A stretch of DNA of 50,676 nucleotides from NCBI GenBank assembly GCA_020851235.1, contig JADZDD010000018.1, forward strand, positions 1-50,676. Reading direction: 5' to 3'. Below the pieces are notes generated by a model. The model was not told the DNA's origin. It searched no databases and was given only the letters and a program-made list of their open reading frames with translations. This stretch comes from Burkholderiales bacterium. GTDB lineage: Bacteria > Pseudomonadota > Gammaproteobacteria > Burkholderiales > Casimicrobiaceae. The translations under genes were made by a program, and so were the position numbers. Shown in pieces: positions 18,918 through 26,428 of this stretch. Each line of letters opens with the position of its first letter. The first letter of the stretch is position 1.

Positions 18918-19826
18918 TCACGAGCCTATCGCGCTCGCACCTTCGCGAACTGTCGCCAGGATCGTCTCGATCTCGGCGCGTCCGGCGGCGTCGATGGGGG
19001 CCTGAGGGGGCAGGGGTGCCCCGACGTCGTAGCCCTGGATCTCGAGACCACCCTTGATGCATGCCGCGAGATTGAACTTCGCAAAGGCACGATTGAGACG
19101 CCACATCGTGCGCTGCAGCGCCATGGCGTCCGCCCACCTTCCGGCGCGACAGAGGTCGTAGAGCATCACACTCTGACGCGGGATCAGGCAGGCAGGGCCC
19201 GCCATCCAGCCGACGCCGCCGATGAGCATCACGCAAGCGGGGATGTGAGCCGAGGCGCTGAACACGCGAATGCGGTCGCCCACCGCGTTCATGATCGACA
19301 GCAACCGCCCGGTATCCGATGAGGCGTCCTTGATGTACCGGACGTTCGGCACGTCGGCCAGCCGCGCAATGGCGGTCAACGTGAGATCGCTGCGCTGAAA
19401 CTGCGGATTCGTGTAGAGGACGACCGGCAAGTCCGAAGCAGTGGCGACGGCGGTGAAGTAGGCGACCACGCCGTCTTCCGGGATCGGAAAGTACGCCTCG
19501 AGTATCGCCAGAATGCCGTCGGCTCCGAGAGCGGCGTACTCTTTCGCTTGCGCGGTCGCGTCGGCGGTGGTCGTTGCGGCCACGCCAGCGACGACGGGTA
19601 CGCGCCCCGCCGCCGCCTGCACGACGACTTCGACGATACGTCTTCGCTGCGTGCGGTCGAGATAGGCGAACTCGCCGGTCGAACCCAGCGGGGTGAGACC
19701 GTGGACGCCGGCACGAATGAGGTCGTCGACCAGGCGCGCGAGCACGCCCTCCTTCACCTTTCCGCTGTCGTCGATTGGAGAGACGAGGTACGGAAAGACT
19801 CCATGGAAGTCAGGGCCAAGACCCAC
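18918..19826 (-). CDS. Dihydrodipicolinate synthase (DapA) family aldolase/lyase
   Basis: A 302-residue class I (Schiff-base) aldolase-type barrel. Key positions are the pyruvate-carboxylate-binding motif GSTGE (48-52), Tyr138 in YTNP and Schiff-base Lys166 in YIKDASSD. The family catalyses retro-aldol or hydrolytic reactions of 2-oxo acids (dihydrodipicolinate, N-acetylneuraminate, keto-deoxy sugar acids, hydratase-aldolases). The GTG start at 19826 has AGGTGA five bases upstream. Its position as first gene of the leftward catabolic operon favours a role in degradation rather than lysine synthesis. The precise 2-oxo acid is unknown. Confidence 0.88.
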   Translation of the reverse strand: MGLGPDFHGVFPYLVSPIDDSGKVKEGVLARLVDDLIRAGVHGLTPLGSTGEFAYLDRTQRRRIVEVVVQAAAGRVPVVAGVAATTTADATAQAKEYAALGADGILAILEAYFPIPEDGVVAYFTAVATASDLPVVLYTNPQFQRSDLTLTAIARLADVPNVRYIKDASSDTGRLLSIMNAVGDRIRVFSASAHIPACVMLIGGVGWMAGPACLIPRQSVMLYDLCRAGRWADAMALQRTMWRLNRAFAKFNLAACIKGGLEIQGYDVGAPLPPQAPIDAAGRAEIETILATVREGASAIGS

Positions 19827-19991
19827 GAGATCACCTCAAGCTTGTCGAAGCCTCGACCTCGGGCGACCCACGGCAGCACCGGCGGCACCGGTCGAGTCGC
19901 ACGCGACCGAGGATGTTCATGGACGGGGCTTCGCGGCGACGAGATGCTGTCAGGGGACTCCCATGGCACGAAGCCGGCACCTTGCGCATTC

Positions 19992-20079
19992 TGGCGGAGA
20001 GCGAGGGATTCGAACCCCCGATAGGTTGCCCTATACCTGATTTCGAGTCAGGCGCCTTCGACCACTCGGCCAGCTCTCC
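19992..20079 (-). tRNA. tRNA-Ser (anticodon CGA)
   Basis: Read on the minus strand, the gene starts GGAGAGC and ends GCTCTCC plus discriminator G and an encoded CCA, giving a perfect 7-bp acceptor stem. The anticodon arm is CCTGA-CTCGAAA-TCAGG with anticodon CGA, which reads UCG. A long variable arm (around TATAGGGCAACCTAT) marks it as a class II tRNA, and the T arm contains GGTTCGAATCC. Its 3' end faces the catabolic locus, the usual side for island integration at tRNA genes. Confidence 0.96.
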
Positions 20080-20091
20080 GCGTAGCGCGCG

Positions 20092-20097
20092 ATTGTA
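20092..20097 (-). promoter_or_regulatory. Probable -10 box of tRNA-Ser
   Basis: TACAAT on the minus strand lies 12 bases upstream of the tRNA 5' end, a good match to TATAAT at a usual distance for a stable-RNA promoter. No convincing -35 hexamer was found at 16-18 bases. Confidence 0.4.
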
Positions 20098-20244
20098 ACG
20101 CATGGCCGGCGCCGGGCGCGACGGCGATGCACGTCATGACGGGTGGTCGGCACGGGTACACCCATGGCGCCTCGACCCGGCGCCGAAGGCGCGACGGCCA
20201 CGCCAGCGCGGCGAGCGGGACGAATGCTCCCGGACGGCATGACC

Positions 20245-20490
20245 CTAGCGCAGCCCGTCGGGACGGGGCGGGTAATCGAGTTCGATGCGCAGCACGACGC
20301 TCGCGTCGGCGTCGAATGCCCAGGTGCGTCGGCGCACGATGAACGTGACGGTGCCGCCCGCGCCTCGCATTTCGACGTAGTCGCCGACCTGCGCATCGGA
20401 AGTGAGTCCAGGCGCCGGTCGGGAGGGACTCACGCCACGCCGTCGCGCCTCATCGAGCGCCGGAACGGTCCACGTGACTTGTATGTGCAT
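20245..20490 (-). CDS. Small hypothetical protein, 81 residues
   Basis: The reading frame starting MHIQVTWTVPALDEARRR contains alternating polar/hydrophobic segments (DYVEMRG, TVTFIVRRRTWAF, VVLRIELDYPP), suggestive of a small beta-rich soluble protein. The ATG at 20490 is chosen because the 14 residues added by the earlier start at 20532 are basic and low complexity. No known family was recognised and no signal peptide or membrane segment is visible. It is transcribed away from the DUF2165 gene, leaving a 119-base divergent promoter region. Confidence 0.5.
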   Translation of the reverse strand: MHIQVTWTVPALDEARRRGVSPSRPAPGLTSDAQVGDYVEMRGAGGTVTFIVRRRTWAFDADASVVLRIELDYPPRPDGLR

Positions 20491-20609
20491 GGTGGTTGTG
20501 GTAGCAATCTTTCGCGGCCCCTTGCGCCGCATGATGGTGTGCGCGGGCGAAGTGAGGGACCCCGTGGCACGATGACAACGACGTATCGAACCGCGCTTGG
20601 AGGTGACCG

Positions 20610-21107
20610 ATGCTCATGACACGCAATGCCAAGGCCGTGATGACACTGGGGTTGGGTCTTTTCGCCTTTCTCGTGACGTTCAACAACATCACCGACTACG
20701 GATCGAACTTCGCCTTCGTCCAGCATGTGCTCAGCATGGACACGACGTTCCCGGGCAACGCGCTCATGTACCGGTCGATCACCACGCCCGCGCTGTGGCA
20801 CGTCGGCTATTGGATCATCATCTTCGGCGAAGGGCTGTGCTGCGTGCTGCTGCTGATCGGCGCCGCGAGCCTGTGGCGGGCACGTCACCACTCGGCCGCC
20901 GAATTCGAGCGGGCGAAGCGCTGGATGATCGCCGGCGCGACGGTCGGCTTCATGGTGTGGTTTTTCGGCTTCATGGTGATCGGCGCCGAGTGGTTCGTGA
21001 TGTGGCAGTCGAAGACCTGGAATGGGCAGGAGGCGGCCTTCAAGTTCTACATGGCGATCTTGGGTGTCCTGATCTTCGTCAATCAGCGGGACGCCGAGTT
21101 GTCGTGA
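20610..21107 (+). CDS. DUF2165 family small integral membrane protein
   Basis: A 165-residue protein with four hydrophobic segments and the family pattern FNNITDYGSNFAFVQHVLSMDTTFP after helix 1, then ALWHVGYWIIIFGE in helix 2 and GFMVIGAEWFVMWQS near the last helix. DUF2165 proteins are predicted inner-membrane proteins of unknown function, common in proteobacteria. GGAGG lies about six bases before the ATG at 20610; a second in-frame ATG is two codons later. It is the last chromosomal-looking gene before the A/T-richer restriction-modification island. Confidence 0.85.
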   Translation: MLMTRNAKAVMTLGLGLFAFLVTFNNITDYGSNFAFVQHVLSMDTTFPGNALMYRSITTPALWHVGYWIIIFGEGLCCVLLLIGAASLWRARHHSAAEFERAKRWMIAGATVGFMVWFFGFMVIGAEWFVMWQSKTWNGQEAAFKFYMAILGVLIFVNQRDAELS

Positions 21108-21240
21108 TCGGTGGCCGGCACGAGGTGCCGGTCAACCGATCCGGCGCGCTGGCGCTCGCGCCGTTGCCGACCGCGCTTCGAGGTGGCCTTGCGCGCCGTT
21201 CGCGCTGACCGGCGCCGGCAGCGACCCACAAAAAAAGGGC

Positions 21241-21262
21241 ATCCGGAATGTACTGTTGAAAC
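21241..21262 (+). repeat. Left outer repeat of the restriction-modification island
   Basis: The segment from ATCCGGAAT to TGTTGAAAC resembles, in inverted orientation, 25805-25831 on the other side of the island (ATCCGGAAT and TGTTGAAAC in both, with a different middle). Its CGGAAT..ACTGTTGA core also resembles the two promoter repeats to the right. It follows a run of seven A residues at 21230-21236. Confidence 0.4.
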
Positions 21263-21288
21263 GGCCCGCATCTGAGCGGGCCGTTTCA
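21257..21288. repeat. Perfect 13-bp inverted repeat (hairpin)
   Basis: TGAAACGGCCCGC is followed by a six-base loop and its exact complement GCGGGCCGTTTCA. There is no T-run directly after it on either strand. It could stop transcription from the DUF2165 gene, insulate the island, or be part of a mobile element end. Confidence 0.55.
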
Positions 21289-21289
21289 C

Positions 21290-21363
21290 GTCCGAATCTC
21301 GGAATTGACTGTTGACGAACCCCGGCGTAGCATCGGTCCGAATCTCGGAATGGAGTGTTGAAC
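21290..21363. repeat. Duplicated palindrome-containing repeat flanking the R-M promoter
   Basis: Two near-identical direct repeats 46 bases apart each contain the palindrome TCCGA-ATC-TCGGA (21291-21303 and 21337-21349) followed by an AAT..A.TGTTGA tail. The first ends over the predicted -35 box. The second lies between the -10 box and the start codon and includes the GGAG near the ribosome binding site. The layout is that of operator sites for a repressor. Confidence 0.6.
21305..21333 (+). promoter_or_regulatory. Predicted sigma70-type promoter of the R-M operon
   Basis: TTGACT (21305-21310) is followed after 17 bases by TAGCAT (21328-21333), 31 bases before the ATG at 21365. Both hexamers are reasonable matches with optimal spacing. 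The -35 box lies within the first repeat, so a protein bound there would compete with RNA polymerase. Confidence 0.5.
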
Positions 21364-21364
21364 G

Positions 21365-23284
21365 ATGAAGAACGAGAGAAAGACCGAAAACATCGTGCGG
21401 GATGAGCTGCGCCGACTCAAATACTACGAGCCGGCGAACGACATTCAGGTCGAGGAACAAAAAAGCAACATCGAGGCCGTAAAGCGGCTGCTCAAGGTCG
21501 CAAGCAAATCGGGCAAGGGCGGCCACGGCGCCCCCGAGTTCATCATCAACTCGGCGTCAACTCCCGACTTCCTGCTCATCATTGAATGCAAGGCCGACCC
21601 AAAGGATCACTGCAGCAAGGCTGTGGCGACCTTGCTCGCCGGCAAACCCATACCGGAAACCGTCGAAGCACAAACAAAACGGGTCCAGAAGTACGCCGCT
21701 GATGGCGCGCTGCACTACGCCCAGTGGCTTTCCAAGGACTTCAACGTCGTCGCCGTAGCAGTGAGCGGCGAGACGAAGAAGGCCGTCTCCATCTCGACGT
21801 ATCTGCATCCGAAAGGGGCTGATCGTCCGAAGGTCTTGACGACTAAGGACGGCGGCGATCTGAACGTGCTCATACCGTGGGCTGAGTACATCGAGCACGG
21901 CACGTTCGACCCTAGCGTCCAGAGACTCCGATATGAGGAGCTAATGGCCTTCGCACGGGACCTCCATGAGTTCATGCGGGATCACGCAAAGCTCACCGAA
22001 TCTGAGAAGCCCTTGCTGGTTAGTGGCACCTTGATTGCGCTTCGCCACAAGCCGTTCGCCGTATCCTACAGCAGCGAGTCTCCCGAAGACCTGCAAAAGG
22101 AGTGGTTCAAGGTCATCCGGCAGGAGATGAACAAGGCGGACATACCGCAGGCGAAGAAGGACAACATGACGCAGCCCTATTCAAGCATTGCGGTTCATCC
22201 GGAGCTTGGTAAGGCTACGAAGGCTTACCCCAAGGGCGTGCTCCACGAGCTGATCAAGCGGCTCAACGAGAAGGTATGGCCCTTCATCAGCGTACATCAT
22301 GACTTCGACGTTGTTGGGCAATTCTACGGTGAGTTCTTGCGGTACACCGGCGGCGATAAGAAGGCCCTCGGAATTGTGTTGACGCCGCGCCACATCACGG
22401 AACTGTTCGCCTTGCTCGCCAATGTGAGCAAGGACAGTACAGTCTTGGACATCTGTGCGGGAACGGGCGGCTTCTTGATCTCTGCGATGCATCAGATGAT
22501 CAAGTCGGCAAAAACGGAAGCCGAGCGTCAACGCATTCGACAGCACGGTCTCATCGGGGTCGAGCAGCAGCCGAACATGTTCGCGCTGGCCGCATCGAAC
22601 ATGATCTTGCGCGGCGATGGGAAGGCCAACTTGTATCAAGGCTCGTGCTTTGATTCCGCGATTGCGAAGGCCCTGCTGACACATCACTGCGATACCGGAC
22701 TTCTTAATCCGCCGTTCTCCCAAAGCGACGTTGATCAGCATGAGCTTCGATTCATCCAGCACATGCTGGACAGCCTCAAGAAGGGAGCCATCGGGATCGC
22801 GATTGCCCCTGTAGGTTGTGCAATCGCTCCCCACCCCGTCAAAGTCGAGCTTCTCAAGCACCACACGCTGGAAGCTGTGATGTCCATGCCCGACGAGCTG
22901 TTCTACCCGGTCGGCGTGATTACTTGCATTATGGTCTTTCGCGCCCGCGTTCCGCATTCCATTAGTAACAAGAAGACGTGGTTCGGCTATTGGAAGAACG
23001 ACGGGTTCACTAAGACGAAGCATCGAGGTCGCGTTGATCTTGAAGGTAGGTGGCCGGCGATCCGCGACCACTGGGTAGAGATGTTCAGGAATCGTGAGGT
23101 CCACGCAGGAGAGAGCGTGCTCCAAGCCGTGGGTCCCGATGATGAATGGTGCGCCGAGGCGTATATGGAAACCGACTATTCAACGCTCGCACCGACTGCT
23201 TTTGAGCAAGAGCTAAAGAAGTACGTCGTCTTCCAAATCATGAACGACGCTACCTCTGAGAACGGCGATGAAGAGACTGAATGA
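21365..23284 (+). CDS. BcgI-like restriction-modification subunit A (nuclease plus N6-adenine methyltransferase)
   Basis: A 639-residue bifunctional protein. The N-terminal nuclease region has Pro57-Glu58, Pro67-Asp68 and Glu74-Cys75-Lys76 (PEFI, TPDF, IIECK), the PD-(D/E)xK-type arrangement. The methyltransferase has GIVLTPRHI (336-344), SAM motif LDICAGTGGF (361-370) and catalytic NPPF (448-451), so it belongs to the gamma N6-adenine class. Length and domain order match subunit A of the type IIB enzyme BcgI, which cleaves on both sides of its site. A type I HsdM would lack the nuclease. Base composition is visibly richer in A/T than the flanks, suggesting transfer. It overlaps the specificity gene by 17 bases. 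Confidence 0.87.
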   Translation: MKNERKTENIVRDELRRLKYYEPANDIQVEEQKSNIEAVKRLLKVASKSGKGGHGAPEFIINSASTPDFLLIIECKADPKDHCSKAVATLLAGKPIPETVEAQTKRVQKYAADGALHYAQWLSKDFNVVAVAVSGETKKAVSISTYLHPKGADRPKVLTTKDGGDLNVLIPWAEYIEHGTFDPSVQRLRYEELMAFARDLHEFMRDHAKLTESEKPLLVSGTLIALRHKPFAVSYSSESPEDLQKEWFKVIRQEMNKADIPQAKKDNMTQPYSSIAVHPELGKATKAYPKGVLHELIKRLNEKVWPFISVHHDFDVVGQFYGEFLRYTGGDKKALGIVLTPRHITELFALLANVSKDSTVLDICAGTGGFLISAMHQMIKSAKTEAERQRIRQHGLIGVEQQPNMFALAASNMILRGDGKANLYQGSCFDSAIAKALLTHHCDTGLLNPPFSQSDVDQHELRFIQHMLDSLKKGAIGIAIAPVGCAIAPHPVKVELLKHHTLEAVMSMPDELFYPVGVITCIMVFRARVPHSISNKKTWFGYWKNDGFTKTKHRGRVDLEGRWPAIRDHWVEMFRNREVHAGESVLQAVGPDDEWCAEAYMETDYSTLAPTAFEQELKKYVVFQIMNDATSENGDEETE

Positions 23285-24311
23285 ACTCTTCGACGTTTCC
23301 TACGGAAACAAATTCGACCTAAACAAAATGAGGCATCTCCCCCTTTCCAAAGGCGGAGTCTGCTTCGTAGGCAGATCGAGTCAGAACCACGGCGTTAGCG
23401 GCACGGTAGCGGTCGTGCCCACCACGCCGCCCTACGAAACGGGACTAATCACAGTCGCTCTAGGGGGCGCAAAGCTCCTTTCGTCGTTCGTCCAGCAAAG
23501 ACCCTTCTACACCGCGCAAAACGTGGCGGTGCTACGTCCACTTCAGCCGATGTCGTTCGCACAGAAGCTGTATCTGTGTCTTTGCATCCGACACAATCGG
23601 TTTCGCTACAGCGCCTTCGGTCGTGAAGCCAACAGGACGCTTCGCACGTTGCTTGTTCCGGAACCAAGCGCGTTTCCGAGCTGGGTTGCTGACCAAGAGC
23701 CGGAACAGTTAGGCAGCCTGACACTGCCTGCGTTGCCCGACGAAGCACTTCATGGCATTCCTCCGCTGCTAACCGCAAGCTGGAAGGAATTCCGGTATGA
23801 CGAGATATTCGAGATTCGAAAGGGGTACTACAACAAGAAGCCGCCGATGTCGGCAGACACTGCGGACGTACCCTTCATTGGCGCAACGGAAAAGCGCAAC
23901 GGAATCACCGGCTTCGTTGCGCAGGATTCGCTGCAGAGATTTTCGAGAGATGGAAGTGTCGTCGAAGGAGAGCCTCTTGCGCGAAAGCTCTTCCCTGCTC
24001 CGTGCGTTACGGTGACGAACAATGGCTCCGTTGGTGAGGCGTTCTATCAGGACAAGCCGTTCACGTGCTCGCATGACGTAAATCCGCTGTATCTGAAGGA
24101 TAAGACTGTTCCTCTCACTCCTGAGCTTGGGCTGTTTCTTGCAACGGTAATTCGTGCGGACAAGTACCGATGGAGTTTTGGGCGCAAGTGGCGACCCATG
24201 AGAATGCCATCGTCCGTACTGCGACTCCCAGTGAACAAGACGGGTGCGCCGAACTGGGCGTTCATGGAAAGGTACATGCGGCTGCTGCCCTTCAGTTCGC
24301 AGCTAGAGTAG
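23268..24311 (+). CDS. BcgI-like restriction-modification specificity subunit B
   Basis: A 347-residue protein built from two similar halves. Each begins with a target-recognition-domain start (LFDVSYGNKFDLNKM near residue 7 and IFEIRKGYYNKKPP near residue 180). Each continues with FVGRSSQNHGVSG or FIGATEKRNGITG and a later VTVTNNGSVGEAFYQ-type strand. This bipartite TRD layout is that of type I HsdS and BcgI subunit B, each half reading one part of a split DNA site. The ATG at 23268 lies inside the end of subunit A (17-base overlap), implying coupled translation. The recognition sequence cannot be derived from the protein. Confidence 0.8.
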   Translation: MKRLNELFDVSYGNKFDLNKMRHLPLSKGGVCFVGRSSQNHGVSGTVAVVPTTPPYETGLITVALGGAKLLSSFVQQRPFYTAQNVAVLRPLQPMSFAQKLYLCLCIRHNRFRYSAFGREANRTLRTLLVPEPSAFPSWVADQEPEQLGSLTLPALPDEALHGIPPLLTASWKEFRYDEIFEIRKGYYNKKPPMSADTADVPFIGATEKRNGITGFVAQDSLQRFSRDGSVVEGEPLARKLFPAPCVTVTNNGSVGEAFYQDKPFTCSHDVNPLYLKDKTVPLTPELGLFLATVIRADKYRWSFGRKWRPMRMPSSVLRLPVNKTGAPNWAFMERYMRLLPFSSQLE

Positions 24312-24320
24312 GCCGATGTC

Positions 24321-25667
24321 GTGGCCGATCTTCTGAACCTATCGCATTTGCGAGCGAAGTCCGTCGCGGACAACGGAGATCATTACGTGATCGAGGCGCA
24401 AGGGGGCGTCGTGCCAACGACGTGTCCAGAGTGCCACCACGTCGGACTGCATCGTTTCGGTACGCTGCGACAGGGCTACATGGACGCGCCGATGCACGGC
24501 AAGCGCGTCAAGATCCAGATCGAGCGGCAGCGCTATCGCTGCAAGGCATGTGGCAAGACGCTACTCGAACCTATGCCTCACATGGACGGCAGGCGGTTAG
24601 CAACCGAACGGCTGGTTCGGTACGTCGAGGAGCGGTGCCTGCAGGAGACGTTTGCCGCACTGGCTCGCGATGTTGGGCTTGACGATAAGACCATCCGCCA
24701 CATCTTCGACGACTACGTCGCGCGGTTGCAACAGACAATCAAGTTCCAGACTCCGGAAGTGCTCGGCATTGACGAGCTGAAGATCATCGGTCAGACACGC
24801 GCGATGATCACGGACATCCGAACCTTGGCGCTATTCGACATGCTGCCGAACAGGAAGAAGGCAGATTTGCTGCCGTACTTCCACAATCTCCCGGACAAGT
24901 ACCGCGTCAAGGTCGTGGTCATGGACATGTGGAGCGTCTATCGGCAGGTCGCTGACGCGGAACTGCCCGGCAGGCCCATCGTTGCCGACCGATTCCACGT
25001 CGTCAGAACGGCGCAGGTTGCGTTGGACCGGACGCGACTGGCGATCAGGAAGGCGCTGAGCCGCCACACGCGTCTGCAGCTCAAGAATGAGAGAGCGGTT
25101 CTCTACAAGCGAGCCAAGAGCCTTACCGCCGGGGAACAAAGCAAGCTGCAACAGTGGTCCGCAGCCTTGCCCGAGCTTGGGACCGCCTACGCCCTCAAGG
25201 AAGAGTTCGCGGCGCTGTACGAACAGCCCACGCGCGCGAAGGCAGAAAGCGCGGCGAAGAAGTGGCAAGCGCGGGCACTTCAGGCCAATCTCCCGCACTT
25301 CCGGGAAACGCTCGGGGTGCTGGATAGCTGGTGGACGGAAATCTTCAACTGGTATGACTTCCCCGTCACCAACGCCTATACTGAAGCGATCAATGGCATC
25401 GCCAAGAGCATCAACCGCATGGGGCGCGGCTACAGCTTCGAGGTCATTCGAGCGCGGCTGCTATTCGACAAGAAAGCTCGCGCTCAAACCACCGTGCGCA
25501 CGGTACGAGCGCGCGTGCCCAAAGCCAATCTGGCAGAACTGTTCGCCTCCGGCGGCTTGCCGGCGTGGACAGACTACGAACCCATCGTCTCTGAGAATGA
25601 GGTGATCGAGTTCGGTCCCCATATCCCGACACTCGTCGACCTGCTGGAGTCGGGTTACTTCTCCTGA
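24321..25667 (+). CDS. ISL3 family transposase
   Basis: A 448-residue DDE transposase. The N-terminal zinc ribbon has Cys35/Cys38 (CPEC) and Cys74/Cys77 (CKAC), followed by a helix-turn-helix-like segment (LARDVGLDDKTIRHIF). Catalytic acids are Asp151 (GIDELKII), Asp202 (VMDMW) and Glu355 (NAYTEAINGIAK), with the conserved ADRFHVVR between. The frame appears intact. The GTG at 24321 lies only nine bases after the specificity gene stop, and no clear terminal inverted repeat flanks the gene at close range. It could be a complete copy whose ends were missed, or a remnant carried by the island. Confidence 0.87.
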   Translation: MADLLNLSHLRAKSVADNGDHYVIEAQGGVVPTTCPECHHVGLHRFGTLRQGYMDAPMHGKRVKIQIERQRYRCKACGKTLLEPMPHMDGRRLATERLVRYVEERCLQETFAALARDVGLDDKTIRHIFDDYVARLQQTIKFQTPEVLGIDELKIIGQTRAMITDIRTLALFDMLPNRKKADLLPYFHNLPDKYRVKVVVMDMWSVYRQVADAELPGRPIVADRFHVVRTAQVALDRTRLAIRKALSRHTRLQLKNERAVLYKRAKSLTAGEQSKLQQWSAALPELGTAYALKEEFAALYEQPTRAKAESAAKKWQARALQANLPHFRETLGVLDSWWTEIFNWYDFPVTNAYTEAINGIAKSINRMGRGYSFEVIRARLLFDKKARAQTTVRTVRARVPKANLAELFASGGLPAWTDYEPIVSENEVIEFGPHIPTLVDLLESGYFS

Positions 25668-25682
25668 TTCCTCGGAGCCGAT

Positions 25683-25701
25683 CCCGTGGGGTTACCACGG
25701 G
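25683..25701. repeat. Inverted repeat after the transposase
   Basis: CCCGTGG and CCACGGG flank the five-base loop GGTTA, 15 bases past the transposase stop. There is no T-run, so it is a weak candidate for a terminator or an element-end structure. Confidence 0.4.
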
Positions 25702-25804
25702 GCACGAGGTCCATCAACACGATCTTCCGACTTTGTAGACGTTCCAGCCCGGCGTTTGGTCGTTCGGCGTCAACGGAGCCGTTTGTCCGTGACGCCCCGC
25801 TGGT

Positions 25805-25831
25805 GTTTCAACAATGGCGCGGATTCCGGAT
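25805..25831 (-). repeat. Right inner repeat of the island, inverted relative to 21241-21262
   Basis: On the minus strand this reads ATCCGGAAT, a nine-base different middle, then TGTTGAAAC, matching both ends of the left outer repeat. The spacing differs by five bases, so this is an imperfect inverted repeat. Confidence 0.4.
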
Positions 25832-25896
25832 CATCGCCAACGCCGGCTTGATTCAATAGCGAGGACCATCCCGGCTGCCAGCCCGGTCCCCGTGCG

Positions 25897-25914
25897 GTTC
25901 AACACCCGGCTCCG
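25897..25914 (-). repeat. Right outer repeat of the island
   Basis: On the minus strand it reads CGGAGCCGGGTGTTGAAC, matching 14 of 18 positions of the left repeat at 21346-21363 (CGGAATGGAGTGTTGAAC). It is immediately preceded on that strand by GTAAG, and GTAA is the terminal sequence usual for IS66-family ends. That leaves open a remnant of another insertion sequence. Confidence 0.35.
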
Positions 25915-25922
25915 CTTACCCC

Positions 25923-25953
25923 AAAAAAATACGGAGGCCACTCGGGCCTCCGT
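25923..25953 (-). terminator. Rho-independent terminator, leftward, without an assigned gene
   Basis: ACGGAGGCC and GGCCTCCGT form a perfect 9-bp stem with a five-base loop, followed on the minus strand by A and seven T residues. This is a textbook intrinsic terminator for leftward transcription, but no leftward gene is recognised between it and moaA. Confidence 0.7.
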
Positions 25954-26428
25954 AGGTTACAGCATGCGATAGGTCTTGGCGTCGCTTCTTGTGGTCGGTG
26001 CCACCGGTCGCGCGGTGCACCGCAGGTTCTCGCTTCGCCCCCTGACGGCCCGACAAGGGGTCCGCCCGGATCGCCTTCTTTTCGCCCCAGCCTCCTCCTG
26101 CAAATCGCCGGGCGCCGTGGCGCTTCGTCCCAGGTGGACGCGCCGTCGACACCCCACTGCCTCCCGGCCACTCCCGCGTGCCGTCTCGTTCCGGCAAACG
26201 GGCGCGATTGTCCCACTTCGGGCGGGGCATGGCAAATGAGGCGCCGCGTCGTGGCTCCCGGCGCGCCGCGCCCCGCCGCAGGACGCGCCCGCCGATGGAT
26301 CGAATCCACGCCGCGGTCGGGGTGAAACGCAGGCCGGCAGGAAAGCACAACCCGGCACTGGCGGCAATGACCTGCCGCAAGCCTTGCGCCAGGAGCGCTC
26401 TGCTACCATCTTCCCGGAAGCACGCGCC

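Larger units (their letters stand above)
25702..26428. other. Long intergenic stretch without a recognised gene
   Basis: About 730 bases between the ISL3 transposase hairpin and moaA. It contains two repeats inverted relative to the left side of the island (25805-25831 and 25897-25914), an outward GTAAGCGG sequence (25912-25919, minus strand) and a minus-strand terminator (25923-25953). The remaining 450 bases (25960-26428) return to high GC. Open frames on both strands lack family sequence and I could not support a gene or a known structural RNA there. Confidence 0.5.

Noticed and set aside
21257-21288. Hairpin considered as an integron attC site
   Set aside because: It is a simple perfect stem without the paired R/L box layout or unpaired extrahelical bases, and no integron integrase is present.
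25960-26428. Search for a known structural RNA (tmRNA, RNase P, 6S, SRP RNA) upstream of moaA
   Set aside because: None of the conserved cores of these RNAs could be recognised on either strand.
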